DNA of 64,000 bases from Paenibacillus macerans (GCF_023715465.1 NZ_JAMBOE010000010.1:124001-188000), one strand, 5' to 3'; counted from the first letter of the stretch, positions 33,256-42,388 are shown. The notes: a model not told the origin generated them from the letters alone. Made by a program: numbers and translations.

Positions 33256-34140
33256 ATGTCACGCAAAACCCTCTACACCCTCACGTCCTCGCAAAAAATG
33301 ATGATTTTCGTGCTGTCGATGTCGCTGTACGGGCTGTCCAACATGTTCACCGAACTCATCCCTTCACTGCGGCTAGGTCCGATCGAGCTGTCCGTCGAGT
33401 ATTTCGCGTTTATCCCGCTCACCTTGTGCATCCTGTTCCATCCTTTTTATGCCGCTGTGGGCGCAGCGCTGGGCGAGGTCATCTTCGGCGAGCTGATGCT
33501 CGGACAATTCGGCGGTCTGGGGGAGCTGGAAAAATTCCTGACCTTTTCGTTTGCCATGTACGTCGCTGGCCGGATGGTGCGCAATCCGCAAAACCGCCTG
33601 CAGGTCGGCACCGCCGCGGTCACGGGCGTCATCATCCACCAATTGTGCAGCAGCCTCGTTGATATCGGCAAAGTCTGGATCGGCGTGGAAGAATTCGAAG
33701 CCGTGCCGGGCCTGGCCCAAAGCGTTGTGGTCGTCGAGGGCGTCGGGTTCCTGAACGACGTGCTGTTTTCCGGGATTCTTTTTGCCCTGCTTCCGACCTT
33801 GTATCTGGTACCTAGACTTTATGGAAAAATCGAACCCCTGCTCGGCATCAAACCCCGCGACAAAAACACCAAATACGAAGCAGCCGGCGTCATTACGCCC
33901 AAGCTGATCATCACCGGCATCGTGCTGGCGCTCATAGCCTTTGGCGCCGAGTCCTTGTCGGAGACCGATTGGAATCTGGGCGAATGGGACAGCGGACTGG
34001 CCGACCGGATGGGTTCGGGCGCAATCTGGCTGAGCATCGCCGCAGCCGCGGTCGTCGCCATTATCGTACTGCTCGTGATGCGGGCAAAAAAATCGCGCAG
34101 CTCCCAAAACAGCGACACCGAGAGCTTGCCTTATGCATAA
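33256..34140 (+). CDS. Putative ECF transporter substrate-binding (S) component
   Basis: 294 residues with about six hydrophobic segments. The N-terminal part has FIPLTLCILFHPFYAAVGAA and the acidic loop GEVIFGELMLGQFGGLGELE, resembling S components that adopt a six-helix fold. A C-terminal segment (GSGAIWLSIAAAAVVAIIVL, with LLVMRAKKSR after it) is an extra membrane helix. AAGGAGG lies before the ATG. It overlaps the ATPase gene by 8 bp and is followed by EcfT, so its role as the substrate-specific subunit is well supported by context. I cannot assign the substrate; no vitamin riboswitch is visible. Such proteins are often mis-annotated as FtsQ. Confidence 0.65.
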   Translation: MSRKTLYTLTSSQKMMIFVLSMSLYGLSNMFTELIPSLRLGPIELSVEYFAFIPLTLCILFHPFYAAVGAALGEVIFGELMLGQFGGLGELEKFLTFSFAMYVAGRMVRNPQNRLQVGTAAVTGVIIHQLCSSLVDIGKVWIGVEEFEAVPGLAQSVVVVEGVGFLNDVLFSGILFALLPTLYLVPRLYGKIEPLLGIKPRDKNTKYEAAGVITPKLIITGIVLALIAFGAESLSETDWNLGEWDSGLADRMGSGAIWLSIAAAAVVAIIVLLVMRAKKSRSSQNSDTESLPYA

Positions 34141-36073
34141 CGGGATTCAAGCCAAAGCCGATACCGCGCTGGCCGCCGAAATCCGCGGCGTCTCCTTTAC
34201 TTACCCGGGTTCGGAGCAACCGGTGCTGAACGAAGCCTCCCTGACGATTGAAAAAGGAAGCTTCACGGCGATCATCGGCGGCAACGGCTGCGGCAAATCA
34301 ACGCTTTGCAAACTGTTCAACGGCCTTATCCCGCACTATTATTCCGGGGATTTTGCTGGCGAAGTCGTCATTAACGGCGTTTCGGCCCAGGGAAAAAGCG
34401 TAGCCGCCTTGTCCCGCATGGTCGGCTACGTCTACCAGGACTTCGACAACCAGCTCGTCCGGCCGACCGTTCTCGACGAGGCTTGTTTCGCCCCGCTGAA
34501 TTACGGGCTTGCCGATTACCGGGAGCGGGCCCAGCGCGCCCTCGACTTATGCGGGCTTACGCCTTTGCAGCACCGCTACATCTGGGAACTGAGCGGCGGG
34601 CAAAAACACCTGCTCGCCCTGGCCGGAGCTTTGTCGCTGGAACCCGATCTGCTGATCGTCGACGAACCGGTTTCCCAGCTCGACCCCAGCCATGCGCGCC
34701 AGGTGTATGAGGTTCTGCGCGAGTTAAATCGTGTTCACGGCAAAACGATCATCGTTATCGAGCATCATACCGAGTTTATCGCCGACTACTGCAGCGACGT
34801 CTGCCTGATGGAGCAGGGCCGCTTGCTGTGGAAGCTGCCGGTGGGCGAGGCGCTGAACCGCCTGCACGACCTGGAGCGGCTTGGCATCCTGCCGCCCGAA
34901 GTCACCCAGACGGCCGCCCGGTTGCGGGCTATGCTGAAGGAAGGGGATGCCGCTCATACTCATACTCATGCACATGCTCATGCTGGTTACCCGATTACGA
35001 CCGAAGAAGCGGTAAAGTATTTTACAGGCTTACTGCGGGAACATAGCGGTGCAGGCAGAGATGGCAAATTTGCCGTACAAGAGGCGGTCTCCGAATCTGC
35101 GGCCACGACAAAGGCTCACGGCTTACCGGAGCAATCAAAGGATGACGGCTTAGCGGAGCAATCAAAACCTGCCGGCATACCGGAGCAGACCGAGACCCAG
35201 ACCCAGACCGAGACCCAGACCATCATCCGCTTCAACCAGGCTTCGTTAAACTACCGGACTATCCGCAAAGCGGAACATACAGTGCTGCACGGGATCGATC
35301 TCGCTATCGCCGAAGGCGAGCGGATCGCGCTCGTCGGCAACAACGGGGCAGGCAAATCGTCCCTGCTGAAGCTGATCGCCGGGATCGCCAAACCGTCGGC
35401 GGGCGCTGTCGCCGTGCTGGGGCAGGACACCCGCAGCACCCCGATCGAGCAGCTGTCGCGGCAGGTTGCGTTCGTGTTTCAAAACCCGGAGGATATGTTC
35501 ATTGAAGATAACGTGCGCAAAGAAATCGCCTATTGCCTAAAACGCCGGAAATACCCCGATGCCGATACAAGAGTCGTCCACATACTGCGCAGCTTCCGGC
35601 TGGAGGAGCTGCAGGACCGTGACGCCCGCTTGCTGAGCGGCGGCCAGCAGCGCCGCGTGTCGCTGGCGATCGGCGCGGCAGTCCGGCCCGCGGTCATGCT
35701 GCTGGACGAACCAACGGCCAACCTCGACCTGGCCACCCGGGAGGAACTGCTGAGCACGCTGGCCGAGTTGGAGCAGCACGTGCGCACGGTGATTATCGCC
35801 ACGCACGACATGCAGCTGGTGAGCCGGTGGGCGACACGCGTCATCGTCATGCACAAGGGGGCCGTGCTGGCCGACGGAACGGCGGCGGATATTTTCGCCA
35901 GCCCGGACCTGATCCGCCGCGCCGGTCTGGCCCTCACGCAAAGCATGGAGCTGTCCGATGCGCTTGGGCTCCGGCCCGCGTGCAGTTCTCCGGCTGAACT
36001 GGCCGACCGTTTATACCAAACCATCTCAGGAAAGGAGCCATTAGCACATGCAGCTCGTCCGCAACTGGTTTAA
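34133..36073 (+). CDS. Energy-coupling factor ATPase, two ABC domains in one chain (EcfA-EcfA')
   Basis: 646 residues. First ABC domain: Walker A IIGGNGCGKST (about residues 46-57), LSGGQKH, Walker B LLIVDEP. Second ABC domain: VGNNGAGKSS (about 401-410), LSGGQQRR, VMLLDEP. Between them a linker of about 100 residues holds a His-rich run HTHTHAHAHAG (about 274-284), near-repeats of PEQSK/LAEQSK and a QTET run. The subunit normally exists as two separate proteins; the fusion is less common. It drives uptake by the S component and EcfT. Start ATG lies in the stop of the S gene. Confidence 0.92.
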   Translation: MHNGIQAKADTALAAEIRGVSFTYPGSEQPVLNEASLTIEKGSFTAIIGGNGCGKSTLCKLFNGLIPHYYSGDFAGEVVINGVSAQGKSVAALSRMVGYVYQDFDNQLVRPTVLDEACFAPLNYGLADYRERAQRALDLCGLTPLQHRYIWELSGGQKHLLALAGALSLEPDLLIVDEPVSQLDPSHARQVYEVLRELNRVHGKTIIVIEHHTEFIADYCSDVCLMEQGRLLWKLPVGEALNRLHDLERLGILPPEVTQTAARLRAMLKEGDAAHTHTHAHAHAGYPITTEEAVKYFTGLLREHSGAGRDGKFAVQEAVSESAATTKAHGLPEQSKDDGLAEQSKPAGIPEQTETQTQTETQTIIRFNQASLNYRTIRKAEHTVLHGIDLAIAEGERIALVGNNGAGKSSLLKLIAGIAKPSAGAVAVLGQDTRSTPIEQLSRQVAFVFQNPEDMFIEDNVRKEIAYCLKRRKYPDADTRVVHILRSFRLEELQDRDARLLSGGQQRRVSLAIGAAVRPAVMLLDEPTANLDLATREELLSTLAELEQHVRTVIIATHDMQLVSRWATRVIVMHKGAVLADGTAADIFASPDLIRRAGLALTQSMELSDALGLRPACSSPAELADRLYQTISGKEPLAHAARPQLV

Positions 36074-36857
36074 CAAAATCTCACTCGACCGGATTCAGCT
36101 GGAGCTGATGGACACGGCTTACGGCAGCGGCCACGCCTCCCTGTCCCGGCTCGATCCGCGCGGGCTGCTGATATGGTATCTTTTTTTCGCTATCGTCCCG
36201 TGGTTCATGAACAGCTATCTCATTTTGGCCGGGATGTGCCTGTTTATGATCGTCACGACCGTCTTGTCCCGGGTCACGCCGTTCATCATTATCGTGCTAT
36301 GCCTCGGACTGGTCGGGCAGGTCGGGTGGCTGTTCATCATCTCGCTGTTTTTTGGCGGGGACATCTCCTCCGCCTTGCCGCTGCTCAAGCTGACGATGAA
36401 GCTGTCGATCGTGTCGCTGGCCAGCATCACGGTTTTTTCCGGCATGGATCCGGAGAAAATCAGCGACGGCCTGCTTGCGCTTGGCATGCCTGCCGCTTTT
36501 TCGTTCAGCTTGTCCTATGGTTACCGCATTTTGCCGGTGCTGTTCGAGGAATTCCGCAATGTGCTGCTGTCCTACCGCCTGCGCGGCCAGGCGCCGGAGC
36601 GCAACGGTCTGCTCTATTGGCGGCTTGGAGCGTATTATCTGAAGCTGCTTGTTTACGCCTTTTTCCCCTTGATGCTGGCGACCGCCAAACGCTCCCGCAC
36701 CACGGTGGAGGCGCTGGAGACGCGCGGTTTTTCCTACGGGATGAAAAATCCGCGCTCCAAAAAGCTGAAATTATCCCATCTGCGCATGAAAAAACAAGAC
36801 CTGTGGTTTCTGTCCGGCTCAGCGGCGTACGTCGCCCTGTTGTTTTGGATCGGTTGA
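36048..36857 (+). CDS. ecfT: Energy-coupling factor transmembrane subunit EcfT
   Basis: 269 residues. Membrane segments around GLLIWYLFFAIVPWFMNSYL, IIIVLCLGLVGQVGWLFIIS and LWFLSGSAAYVALLFWIG. The coupling helices carry the characteristic SYRLRGQAP and TVEALETRGFS (Ala-Arg-Gly type) motifs that bind the ATPase. It overlaps the ATPase gene by 26 bp, with GGAG 10 bases before the ATG. Completes an ECF importer. Confidence 0.9.
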   Translation: MQLVRNWFNKISLDRIQLELMDTAYGSGHASLSRLDPRGLLIWYLFFAIVPWFMNSYLILAGMCLFMIVTTVLSRVTPFIIIVLCLGLVGQVGWLFIISLFFGGDISSALPLLKLTMKLSIVSLASITVFSGMDPEKISDGLLALGMPAAFSFSLSYGYRILPVLFEEFRNVLLSYRLRGQAPERNGLLYWRLGAYYLKLLVYAFFPLMLATAKRSRTTVEALETRGFSYGMKNPRSKKLKLSHLRMKKQDLWFLSGSAAYVALLFWIG

Positions 36858-36940
36858 GAGTGAGGGCCTCTAGAATGCCAAGCCTGGCACAGACCGCCAG
36901 TATCCCATTAGAACGCACATTAAATAAGGAGTGTCATCCC

Positions 36941-37738
36941 ATGCGAATCGACCTGCATACCCATGCCAAGCTATCCAAAGCCAGCGATTTCTCGCCATCT
37001 TATTATGAAGAAATGCTCCGTGAAGCCACGGCGAACGGACTGAACGCTTTGGCTTTGACCGAGCATTTTAACACGCGTAATTTTTTCGAAGTCTATGAGA
37101 GCCTGGACCGGCTTTATCCTTATAACGGAGAGTATTATGAAGCGGGGCCGCTAAAAATATTCCCCGGTATGGAGGTGGACATCCGCGAAACCGGCCACAT
37201 CCTGCTGATCGGTCGCAAAGAGTATATTTTGGAGGTGCGGCGGAAGCTTGACGACTATACGGAAAAAGACGCCTTCATCCCCTTCGCCGATCTCATGACG
37301 CTGGCGGAAAGCTATCCGCTGCTCAAAATCGGGGCGCATCCGTTCCGCGAATCGACGCCGCTGCATCATTTGGACCGGTCGCAGCTCCAGCGTCTGGACG
37401 CTTTTGACCTGAACGCCAAAGATATGTACGAATACGGCAACGAGGTGAACCGCGCCAACGTCGAGCGTTTTGCCGCCGAGCTTGGCAAGCCGGTGACCGC
37501 CGGCAGCGACACTCACCAATGCCTGCAATACGGCAGCGTATACAACGAGCTTCACCAACCATGCCACTCGGTCGCCGAGTTGAAACAGGCCATCACCACC
37601 GGTGCCTACGACGTCCGCATTGCCGAAAGTCTGCCGCTGCAAGTCAAAGCCTCTATCATGCTGAAAAAGCTGCTCAAGCGCCTTGCCCAACTTGAAACGC
37701 CGGCAGAAACCACCCCCGTTCCGAACATGCTCGTATAA
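36941..37738 (+). CDS. PHP-domain metal-dependent phosphoesterase
   Basis: 265 residues starting MRIDLHTHAKLSKASDFSPS; AAGGAG lies 9 bases before the ATG. Metal-binding motifs of the PHP fold are present: DLHTH, ALTEHFNTRN, GAHPFRES and the final GSDTHQ. It probably hydrolyses a phosphoester in the cytoplasm. It follows ecfT by 83 bp in the same operon. With a phosphosugar-type regulator upstream, it may dephosphorylate the imported compound or its derivative; that is inference. Confidence 0.88.
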   Translation: MRIDLHTHAKLSKASDFSPSYYEEMLREATANGLNALALTEHFNTRNFFEVYESLDRLYPYNGEYYEAGPLKIFPGMEVDIRETGHILLIGRKEYILEVRRKLDDYTEKDAFIPFADLMTLAESYPLLKIGAHPFRESTPLHHLDRSQLQRLDAFDLNAKDMYEYGNEVNRANVERFAAELGKPVTAGSDTHQCLQYGSVYNELHQPCHSVAELKQAITTGAYDVRIAESLPLQVKASIMLKKLLKRLAQLETPAETTPVPNMLV

Positions 37739-37980
37739 ACTCGTATAAACCTGCCAAACCAACTAATCCTGCAAATCAACACCATTCTGGGGGAGCTTCT
37801 CCCCCTCTTCCGTTATTCGCATCCTCTCATTAATCATCGAAAATTATCGAAAGTTCGAAAACCTGTGAGCAATGTTTTTTGAAGTAGCAAGCTATCAGTT
37901 GTAAAATACAGGAAGGGACTGCCTAAAGAATTTCCTGCATCGACGCTTCCCACGAAATCATGGAAAGAAGAGAGCGAGCA

Positions 37981-38631
37981 ATGGAAAATAATTATAACCT
38001 GAAAGAGGAATTAAAAAAGCCATGGGTTCATATCTCTGTCCTCTTTATTGTGCTGCACATAATCAACTTCGCCATTCTCTCCCCATCATTACAATCTCTT
38101 AAGTATCCTGCTGTTTTTTTATGCGTGACATTAGGAGCTATGATTATCACTTTGGTCATTGTCATCTTAAACCCCAAGTATTCAAAATATAGAAACCAAT
38201 TTTCAGATTTAACTTCTTATCGTTGGATTTGTTCAAGCGTTTTTGTTGTGCTCGATCTAATTTTTCTTGCGGTCTTGTTAAAGTATTCAGAAAAGCTTTT
38301 TTTCAACACTTTAAATATGGCCTTATTATTTTTGGCGATATTGCACCTAATAGTAGGGATTGTATTCATTAGATCAACCCCCAACCGTTTAATTGGTTTA
38401 AAATTCTCTTGGCTGCTTTCGAATGAACTCGCCTGGAAAAAAACACACCGCATTTCCGCCTATATTTGGATAGCATTTGGCCTAATAGGCATATCTTTGG
38501 GGTTAGGGACACAAGTGAACATTTATATGGTACTTGCTTCTTTTTTGCCAACCATCATCAGCTTGATTATTGCACTTTTCATTGGGAGTAAATACAAATG
38601 CATGAGCAGCGAGAGTGAAAACAAAAAATGA
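37981..38631 (+). CDS. SdpI-like membrane protein (PF13630-type C-terminus)
   Basis: About 216 residues with six hydrophobic segments. After four of them comes STPNRLIGLKFSWLLSNELA and WKKTHRISAYIWIAFGL, which fits the SdpI family pattern P-N-x-x-I-G-l ... W-x-k-T-H-R. SdpI of B. subtilis protects against the SdpC toxin. Start taken at the ATG at 37981; one 21 bases earlier is possible, both with weak ribosome sites. Overlaps the next gene (ATGA). Region is AT-rich against its GC-rich surroundings, suggesting recent acquisition. Confidence 0.65.
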   Translation: MENNYNLKEELKKPWVHISVLFIVLHIINFAILSPSLQSLKYPAVFLCVTLGAMIITLVIVILNPKYSKYRNQFSDLTSYRWICSSVFVVLDLIFLAVLLKYSEKLFFNTLNMALLFLAILHLIVGIVFIRSTPNRLIGLKFSWLLSNELAWKKTHRISAYIWIAFGLIGISLGLGTQVNIYMVLASFLPTIISLIIALFIGSKYKCMSSESENKK

Positions 38632-38993
38632 AATCCAAAGTGAAATTTACAACACGGTTGTCACTACTATTATCCATAACTCCTTTTGGCTTGTTCTATT
38701 GTTTTTACACACAAATCCCCCAAACGATTCCTATACATTTTAATACCTTGGGTGAAGCGGATCGTTTTGTTAGTAAAACAAGCATAGAAGTGTTCCTTTT
38801 ATGCGGCCTGGGGTTGTTGGGACTTTTCTTCATGAAGCTGCTGGGTATTGCAGTCACTGGACGGAGTACTAAGAAACGAAAAGAGGAGGAGGATGAAATT
38901 TCAGGAAAACTTATGGATTTCGCGGCATTGTTCGTAACAGCTCTGTTTTCCGGGATAAGTATTTATTATATTATCATTGTGGCTCATCCCTAA
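38628..38993 (+). CDS. DUF1648 membrane protein
   Basis: 121 residues. DUF1648 motif IPQTIPIHFNTLGEADRFVS after the first membrane helix (LLLSITPFGLFYCFY), two more helices at GLGLLGLFFMKLLGIAV and LFVTALFSGISIYYIII, with a charged KKRKEEEDE loop. In SdpI proteins DUF1648 is the N-terminal domain; here it is a separate gene placed after the SdpI-like one and coupled by an ATGA overlap. Confidence 0.75.
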   Translation: MKSKVKFTTRLSLLLSITPFGLFYCFYTQIPQTIPIHFNTLGEADRFVSKTSIEVFLLCGLGLLGLFFMKLLGIAVTGRSTKKRKEEEDEISGKLMDFAALFVTALFSGISIYYIIIVAHP

Positions 38994-39072
38994 GCAGGCG
39001 GCCTGAGAAACTCCAGCGATTAACATAGGGGTGAAAAATGTCGCTATTCCGGTGATATCCGTCCATTCGAGA

Positions 39073-39225
39073 GAAATAGAGGTAAATTATTCCGCTATTT
39101 TCTAAAGCCGCAAGAAAAAGCCCGTGTTCTGGGCCATTCTTAGGAAAATAAGGACAAAAAAGTCCGCTAATGGGGATGAACATGCTAGACTCCGGACAAT
39201 AAGAACATAAAATTCCGTTATTTTG
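39073..39225. repeat. Three degenerate palindromic units (second repeat family) in a 383-bp gene-free stretch
   Basis: Related units at 39073-39102, 39144-39172 and 39197-39225. Each follows AATA-purine run, an A/T-rich centre, then TCCGyTA-TT; the clearest is AATAAGGACAAAAAAGTCCG, where GGAC and GTCC pair. Spacing is 71 and 53 bp. The rest of 38994-39376 holds the rnr terminator and nothing else recognised. I recall similar units scattered in Paenibacillus genomes. Confidence 0.55.
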
Positions 39226-39298
39226 AAGGCCAACGGTTGGTCGTTTCAGTAGCCGGCTGTCAAGCACCGATTTCTAGGTTGCCTCATAAAAAGTGCAC

Positions 39299-39360
39299 AA
39301 AAACACCGGCTTCCCTTTGACGAAAACAGCATCTCGGAAAGGGAGCCGGTGTTTTTTTTA
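39299..39360. terminator. Strong bidirectional terminator behind rnr
   Basis: AACACCGGCTTCCCTTT and AAAGGGAGCCGGTGTT form a long stem with a 19-base loop, with T tracts on both sides. Confidence 0.88.
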
Positions 39361-39376
39361 ACCTGGGAAGCCTCGC

Positions 39377-42112
39377 TTATTTTTTCTTCTTGCGCACGAA
39401 CGCCGCAGTGCCGCTGCCTTTCCCCTTGCCGCCGCCCCGCTTGCGGCGCGGCGCGGGCTCCCCGGCGCCCTCGTCCCGGCCGCCGACAAAAATCCCGCTC
39501 GCGGACGACTTCTTCCGCCGCGCGCCACCTCCGCCACCGCCGGCGCGGTACCCGCCCCCGGCGTCGCGGGCGACGGCCACCGTCCCGGAGGCATAGCCTC
39601 CCTTGCCGGAGCCGAAGCCAAAGCTCGCCGCGGGCGTCCCTGCCGCTTCCGCGGCCTCCGTGGCCTCGCTCGCGCCCGCCGCACCGCCAGCGGCGTCAAA
39701 CGCCACGCCGCCGGCACCGCTGGCACTGCCGGCACCGCTGCCGACGACGCTGCCGACGACGCCCCGGCCGGGCTTGCCCTTCTTGCCCTTGGCGCCCTTG
39801 CCGCCGCCTTGGGCTCCACTACCTCTGGCGCCGCCGCCCTTGGCCCCGACGCCCTTACCGCTCTTGCCGCCGCCCTTACCGGCCTTGCCGCCTTTCCCGG
39901 CGCGACCGCCGCCCCGGCCGCCGTCAAACCCGCCGCCGCCGAACAGCTCGCCGCCCCGCTGCCGCGGCTTCATGTCGACCATCTCGAAATCAATCGTATG
40001 GTCGTCCATATTCACGCGCGCCACGCGGATTTTCACCTCGTCGCCAATCCGGTAAATCTTCGACGTCCGCTCCCCGATCAGCGCCATATGCGGCTCATGG
40101 AAATGGTAGTAATCGTCCGTCATCGCGCTGAGCCGGATCAACCCTTCAACCGTGTTGTCCAGTTCAATGAACATGCCGAAGCTGGTCACACTGCTGATAA
40201 TGCCCGGGAACTCCTCCCCGACCTTATCGAGCATGAATTCTGCTTTCTTCAACTGCTCCGTATCGCGCTCCGCCTCCACGGCAATCCGCTCCCGCTCCGA
40301 AGACTGCTGGGCGATATCCTGCACCCGGCTCGCCAGGTACTCCAGCCGGGCTTCACTCAACGCCCCTCCGCCTTCGATCACCTCCCGGATCACCCGGTGG
40401 ATGACCAGGTCGGGATACCGCCGGATCGGCGACGTGAAATGCGTGTAGAACTCCGCCGCCAGCCCGAAATGCCCCGTGCTTTCGGCATCATACTTAGCCT
40501 GCTTCATCGAACGCAGCATCATCGTGCTGATAACCGTCTGCTCCTTCGTGCCCCGGATGTCCTCCAGCAGCGTCTGCAAAGCGCGCGGATGCACCTTGTT
40601 GCCTTTGCCGCCCTTCACCGTATACCCGAAATTGGCCACAAACGCCAGGAAATTCATCAGCTTCTCCTGGTCCGGGTCCTCGTGAATCCGGTAGATAAAC
40701 GGCACCTTCAGCCAGTGAAAATGCTCCGCCACCGTCTCGTTTGCCGCCAGCATAAACTCCTCGATGATCTGCTCGGCGATCGAACGCTCACGTTTCACGA
40801 TATCGACCGGCTTGCCGTTTTCGTCGACGATCACCTTCGATTCCTCAAAGTCAAAGTCGACCGCGCCCCGGTGCATCCGGTTGGCTCGCAGCTTCAAAGC
40901 CAGCTCCTTCATCAACCGGAACGTCTCGACCAGGCCAGCGTAACGCTCCGTCACTTCCGGATCTTCCTCCTGCAGTATTTTGCGGACGTTCGTATACGTC
41001 ATCCGCTCCTTCGTACGGATCACGCTGGTGAAAATATCGTGGTTCACCACTTTCATCTGATCGTTGAACTCCATCTCACAGGACAACGTAAACCGGTCCA
41101 CCTTCGGGTTCAGCGAACAAATCCCGTTGGACAGCCGGTGCGGCAGCATCGGGATGACGCGGTCGACCAAATACACGCTGCAGCCGCGATTGTACGCCTC
41201 CTGGTCCAGCCGGGAGTTCTCGCGCACATAATAGCCGACATCGGCGATATGCACGCCCAGCCGGATGTTGCCATTCGGCAGCCGCTCCACGTGCACGGCG
41301 TCGTCCAGGTCCTTGGCGTCCTCGCCGTCGATCGTGACGATCACTTTGCCGCGCAAATCCCGCCGACCTTGACGTGCGATCTCCTCTTCCTCGATCACAT
41401 CGGGCGCATCCAGCGACTCCGCCAGCACATCCTCGGGAAAAGCCTCCGGAAGCTGATGCTTGCGGATGATCGACAGAATGTCGACGCCCGGATCGTCCTT
41501 GTGGCCAAGAATTTCGCTCACCTGGCCGACGGCCGCGGCCCGGCCTTCCGGGTACTCCACGATCTGCGCGACGACCTTTTCGCCGTCCACCGCGCCCCCG
41601 AAACCTTCCTGCGGAATAAACACATCACGGTTAATCCGCTTGTCGTCCGGAATCACGAACCCGTACGACTCATGGTTTTGGAACACCCCGACCACCTGGG
41701 TGACCGCCCGGTGCACGATGCGCACGACCTCGCCCTCCAGCTTGCCGCCCCCGGCGCTTTTGGAGCTGACGCGGACGAGCACCGTGTCGCCATTCATCGC
41801 GCTTTTCAAGTCATTCGCATGAATGTACACATCCGGATGATCCCTGTCCTCGGGGATGAGGAAAGCGAACCCCTTGGCATGCGCCTGCAAACGCCCGCGC
41901 ACCAAATCCATCCGTTCCGGCACGCCATACCGGTGTGTACGGGTCAAAATAATCTGTCCTTCCTGCTCCAGACGGTTCAGCAGCTTGAGAAACTCTTTGA
42001 AGCCGGCGGCATCGGCAATCCCGAAATGCTCCTCAAGCTCCTGATACGTCATCGGCTTATAAGCCTTCTCCCGCATAAAAGCAAGCAGTTCTTGTTCTGT
42101 AATCAAATTCAA
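39377..42112 (-). CDS. rnr: Ribonuclease R with very long Gly/Ala/Lys-rich tail
   Basis: 911 residues against about 780 for B. subtilis RNase R. Cold-shock-like domains come first (ARGRLQAHAKGFAFLIPEDR region), then the RNB catalytic core with VIVTIDGEDAKDLDDAVHVE and GVHIADVGYYVRENSRLDQE, and an S1 domain ending near VNMDDHTIDFEMVDM (about residue 712). From about 715 to 911 the chain is low-complexity: FDGGRGGGRAGKGGKAGKGG and similar, later Ala/Gly stretches and a lysine-rich end. The TTG start is 6 to 8 bases after GAGGTGA. It is a 3'-5' exonuclease that degrades structured RNA and works with SmpB-tmRNA, whose genes lie 12-17 kb away on the same strand. Confidence 0.96.
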   Translation of the reverse strand: MNLITEQELLAFMREKAYKPMTYQELEEHFGIADAAGFKEFLKLLNRLEQEGQIILTRTHRYGVPERMDLVRGRLQAHAKGFAFLIPEDRDHPDVYIHANDLKSAMNGDTVLVRVSSKSAGGGKLEGEVVRIVHRAVTQVVGVFQNHESYGFVIPDDKRINRDVFIPQEGFGGAVDGEKVVAQIVEYPEGRAAAVGQVSEILGHKDDPGVDILSIIRKHQLPEAFPEDVLAESLDAPDVIEEEEIARQGRRDLRGKVIVTIDGEDAKDLDDAVHVERLPNGNIRLGVHIADVGYYVRENSRLDQEAYNRGCSVYLVDRVIPMLPHRLSNGICSLNPKVDRFTLSCEMEFNDQMKVVNHDIFTSVIRTKERMTYTNVRKILQEEDPEVTERYAGLVETFRLMKELALKLRANRMHRGAVDFDFEESKVIVDENGKPVDIVKRERSIAEQIIEEFMLAANETVAEHFHWLKVPFIYRIHEDPDQEKLMNFLAFVANFGYTVKGGKGNKVHPRALQTLLEDIRGTKEQTVISTMMLRSMKQAKYDAESTGHFGLAAEFYTHFTSPIRRYPDLVIHRVIREVIEGGGALSEARLEYLASRVQDIAQQSSERERIAVEAERDTEQLKKAEFMLDKVGEEFPGIISSVTSFGMFIELDNTVEGLIRLSAMTDDYYHFHEPHMALIGERTSKIYRIGDEVKIRVARVNMDDHTIDFEMVDMKPRQRGGELFGGGGFDGGRGGGRAGKGGKAGKGGGKSGKGVGAKGGGARGSGAQGGGKGAKGKKGKPGRGVVGSVVGSGAGSASGAGGVAFDAAGGAAGASEATEAAEAAGTPAASFGFGSGKGGYASGTVAVARDAGGGYRAGGGGGGARRKKSSASGIFVGGRDEGAGEPAPRRKRGGGKGKGSGTAAFVRKKKK

Positions 42113-42388
42113 ATGATTTCACCTCAGGCCCGGCCTGTCCTTTTACCGGGATGTTATTTGCAAATGAATTTCCATGAAATGCCTCAACATGGTATATACC
42201 CTAGTATACACGAATTTGGCAGTTTGCATCCGTTTGCGGGCGAATCCCCCTGCTTCCCCACTTTAGTTGTGAGAAATGGCCGATTTTCACACAAGTTTTA
42301 CGGTCGAAATTTATCAAAACTCTTCATTTCATAGCATATTTTTCCGAAAATAATAAAGTAATACCATTTATTAGGAGATGAAAATTTT

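Noticed and set aside
34950..35225. Short tandem repeats in the ECF ATPase as a CRISPR or VNTR array
   Set aside because: They are in frame, coding for a His- and Gln/Thr-rich linker, with no spacer structure. No CRISPR array was seen anywhere in the window.
36173..36940. Long N-terminal extension of the PHP-domain frame through ecfT
   Set aside because: It overlaps ecfT in another frame, has no motif, and the PHP protein has its own AAGGAG site before the ATG at 36941.
39809..42334. Very long open frame (over 800 codons) on the plus strand opposite rnr
   Set aside because: It mirrors a GC-rich, well-recognised rnr reading frame; composition and lack of any family motif mark it as an antisense shadow.
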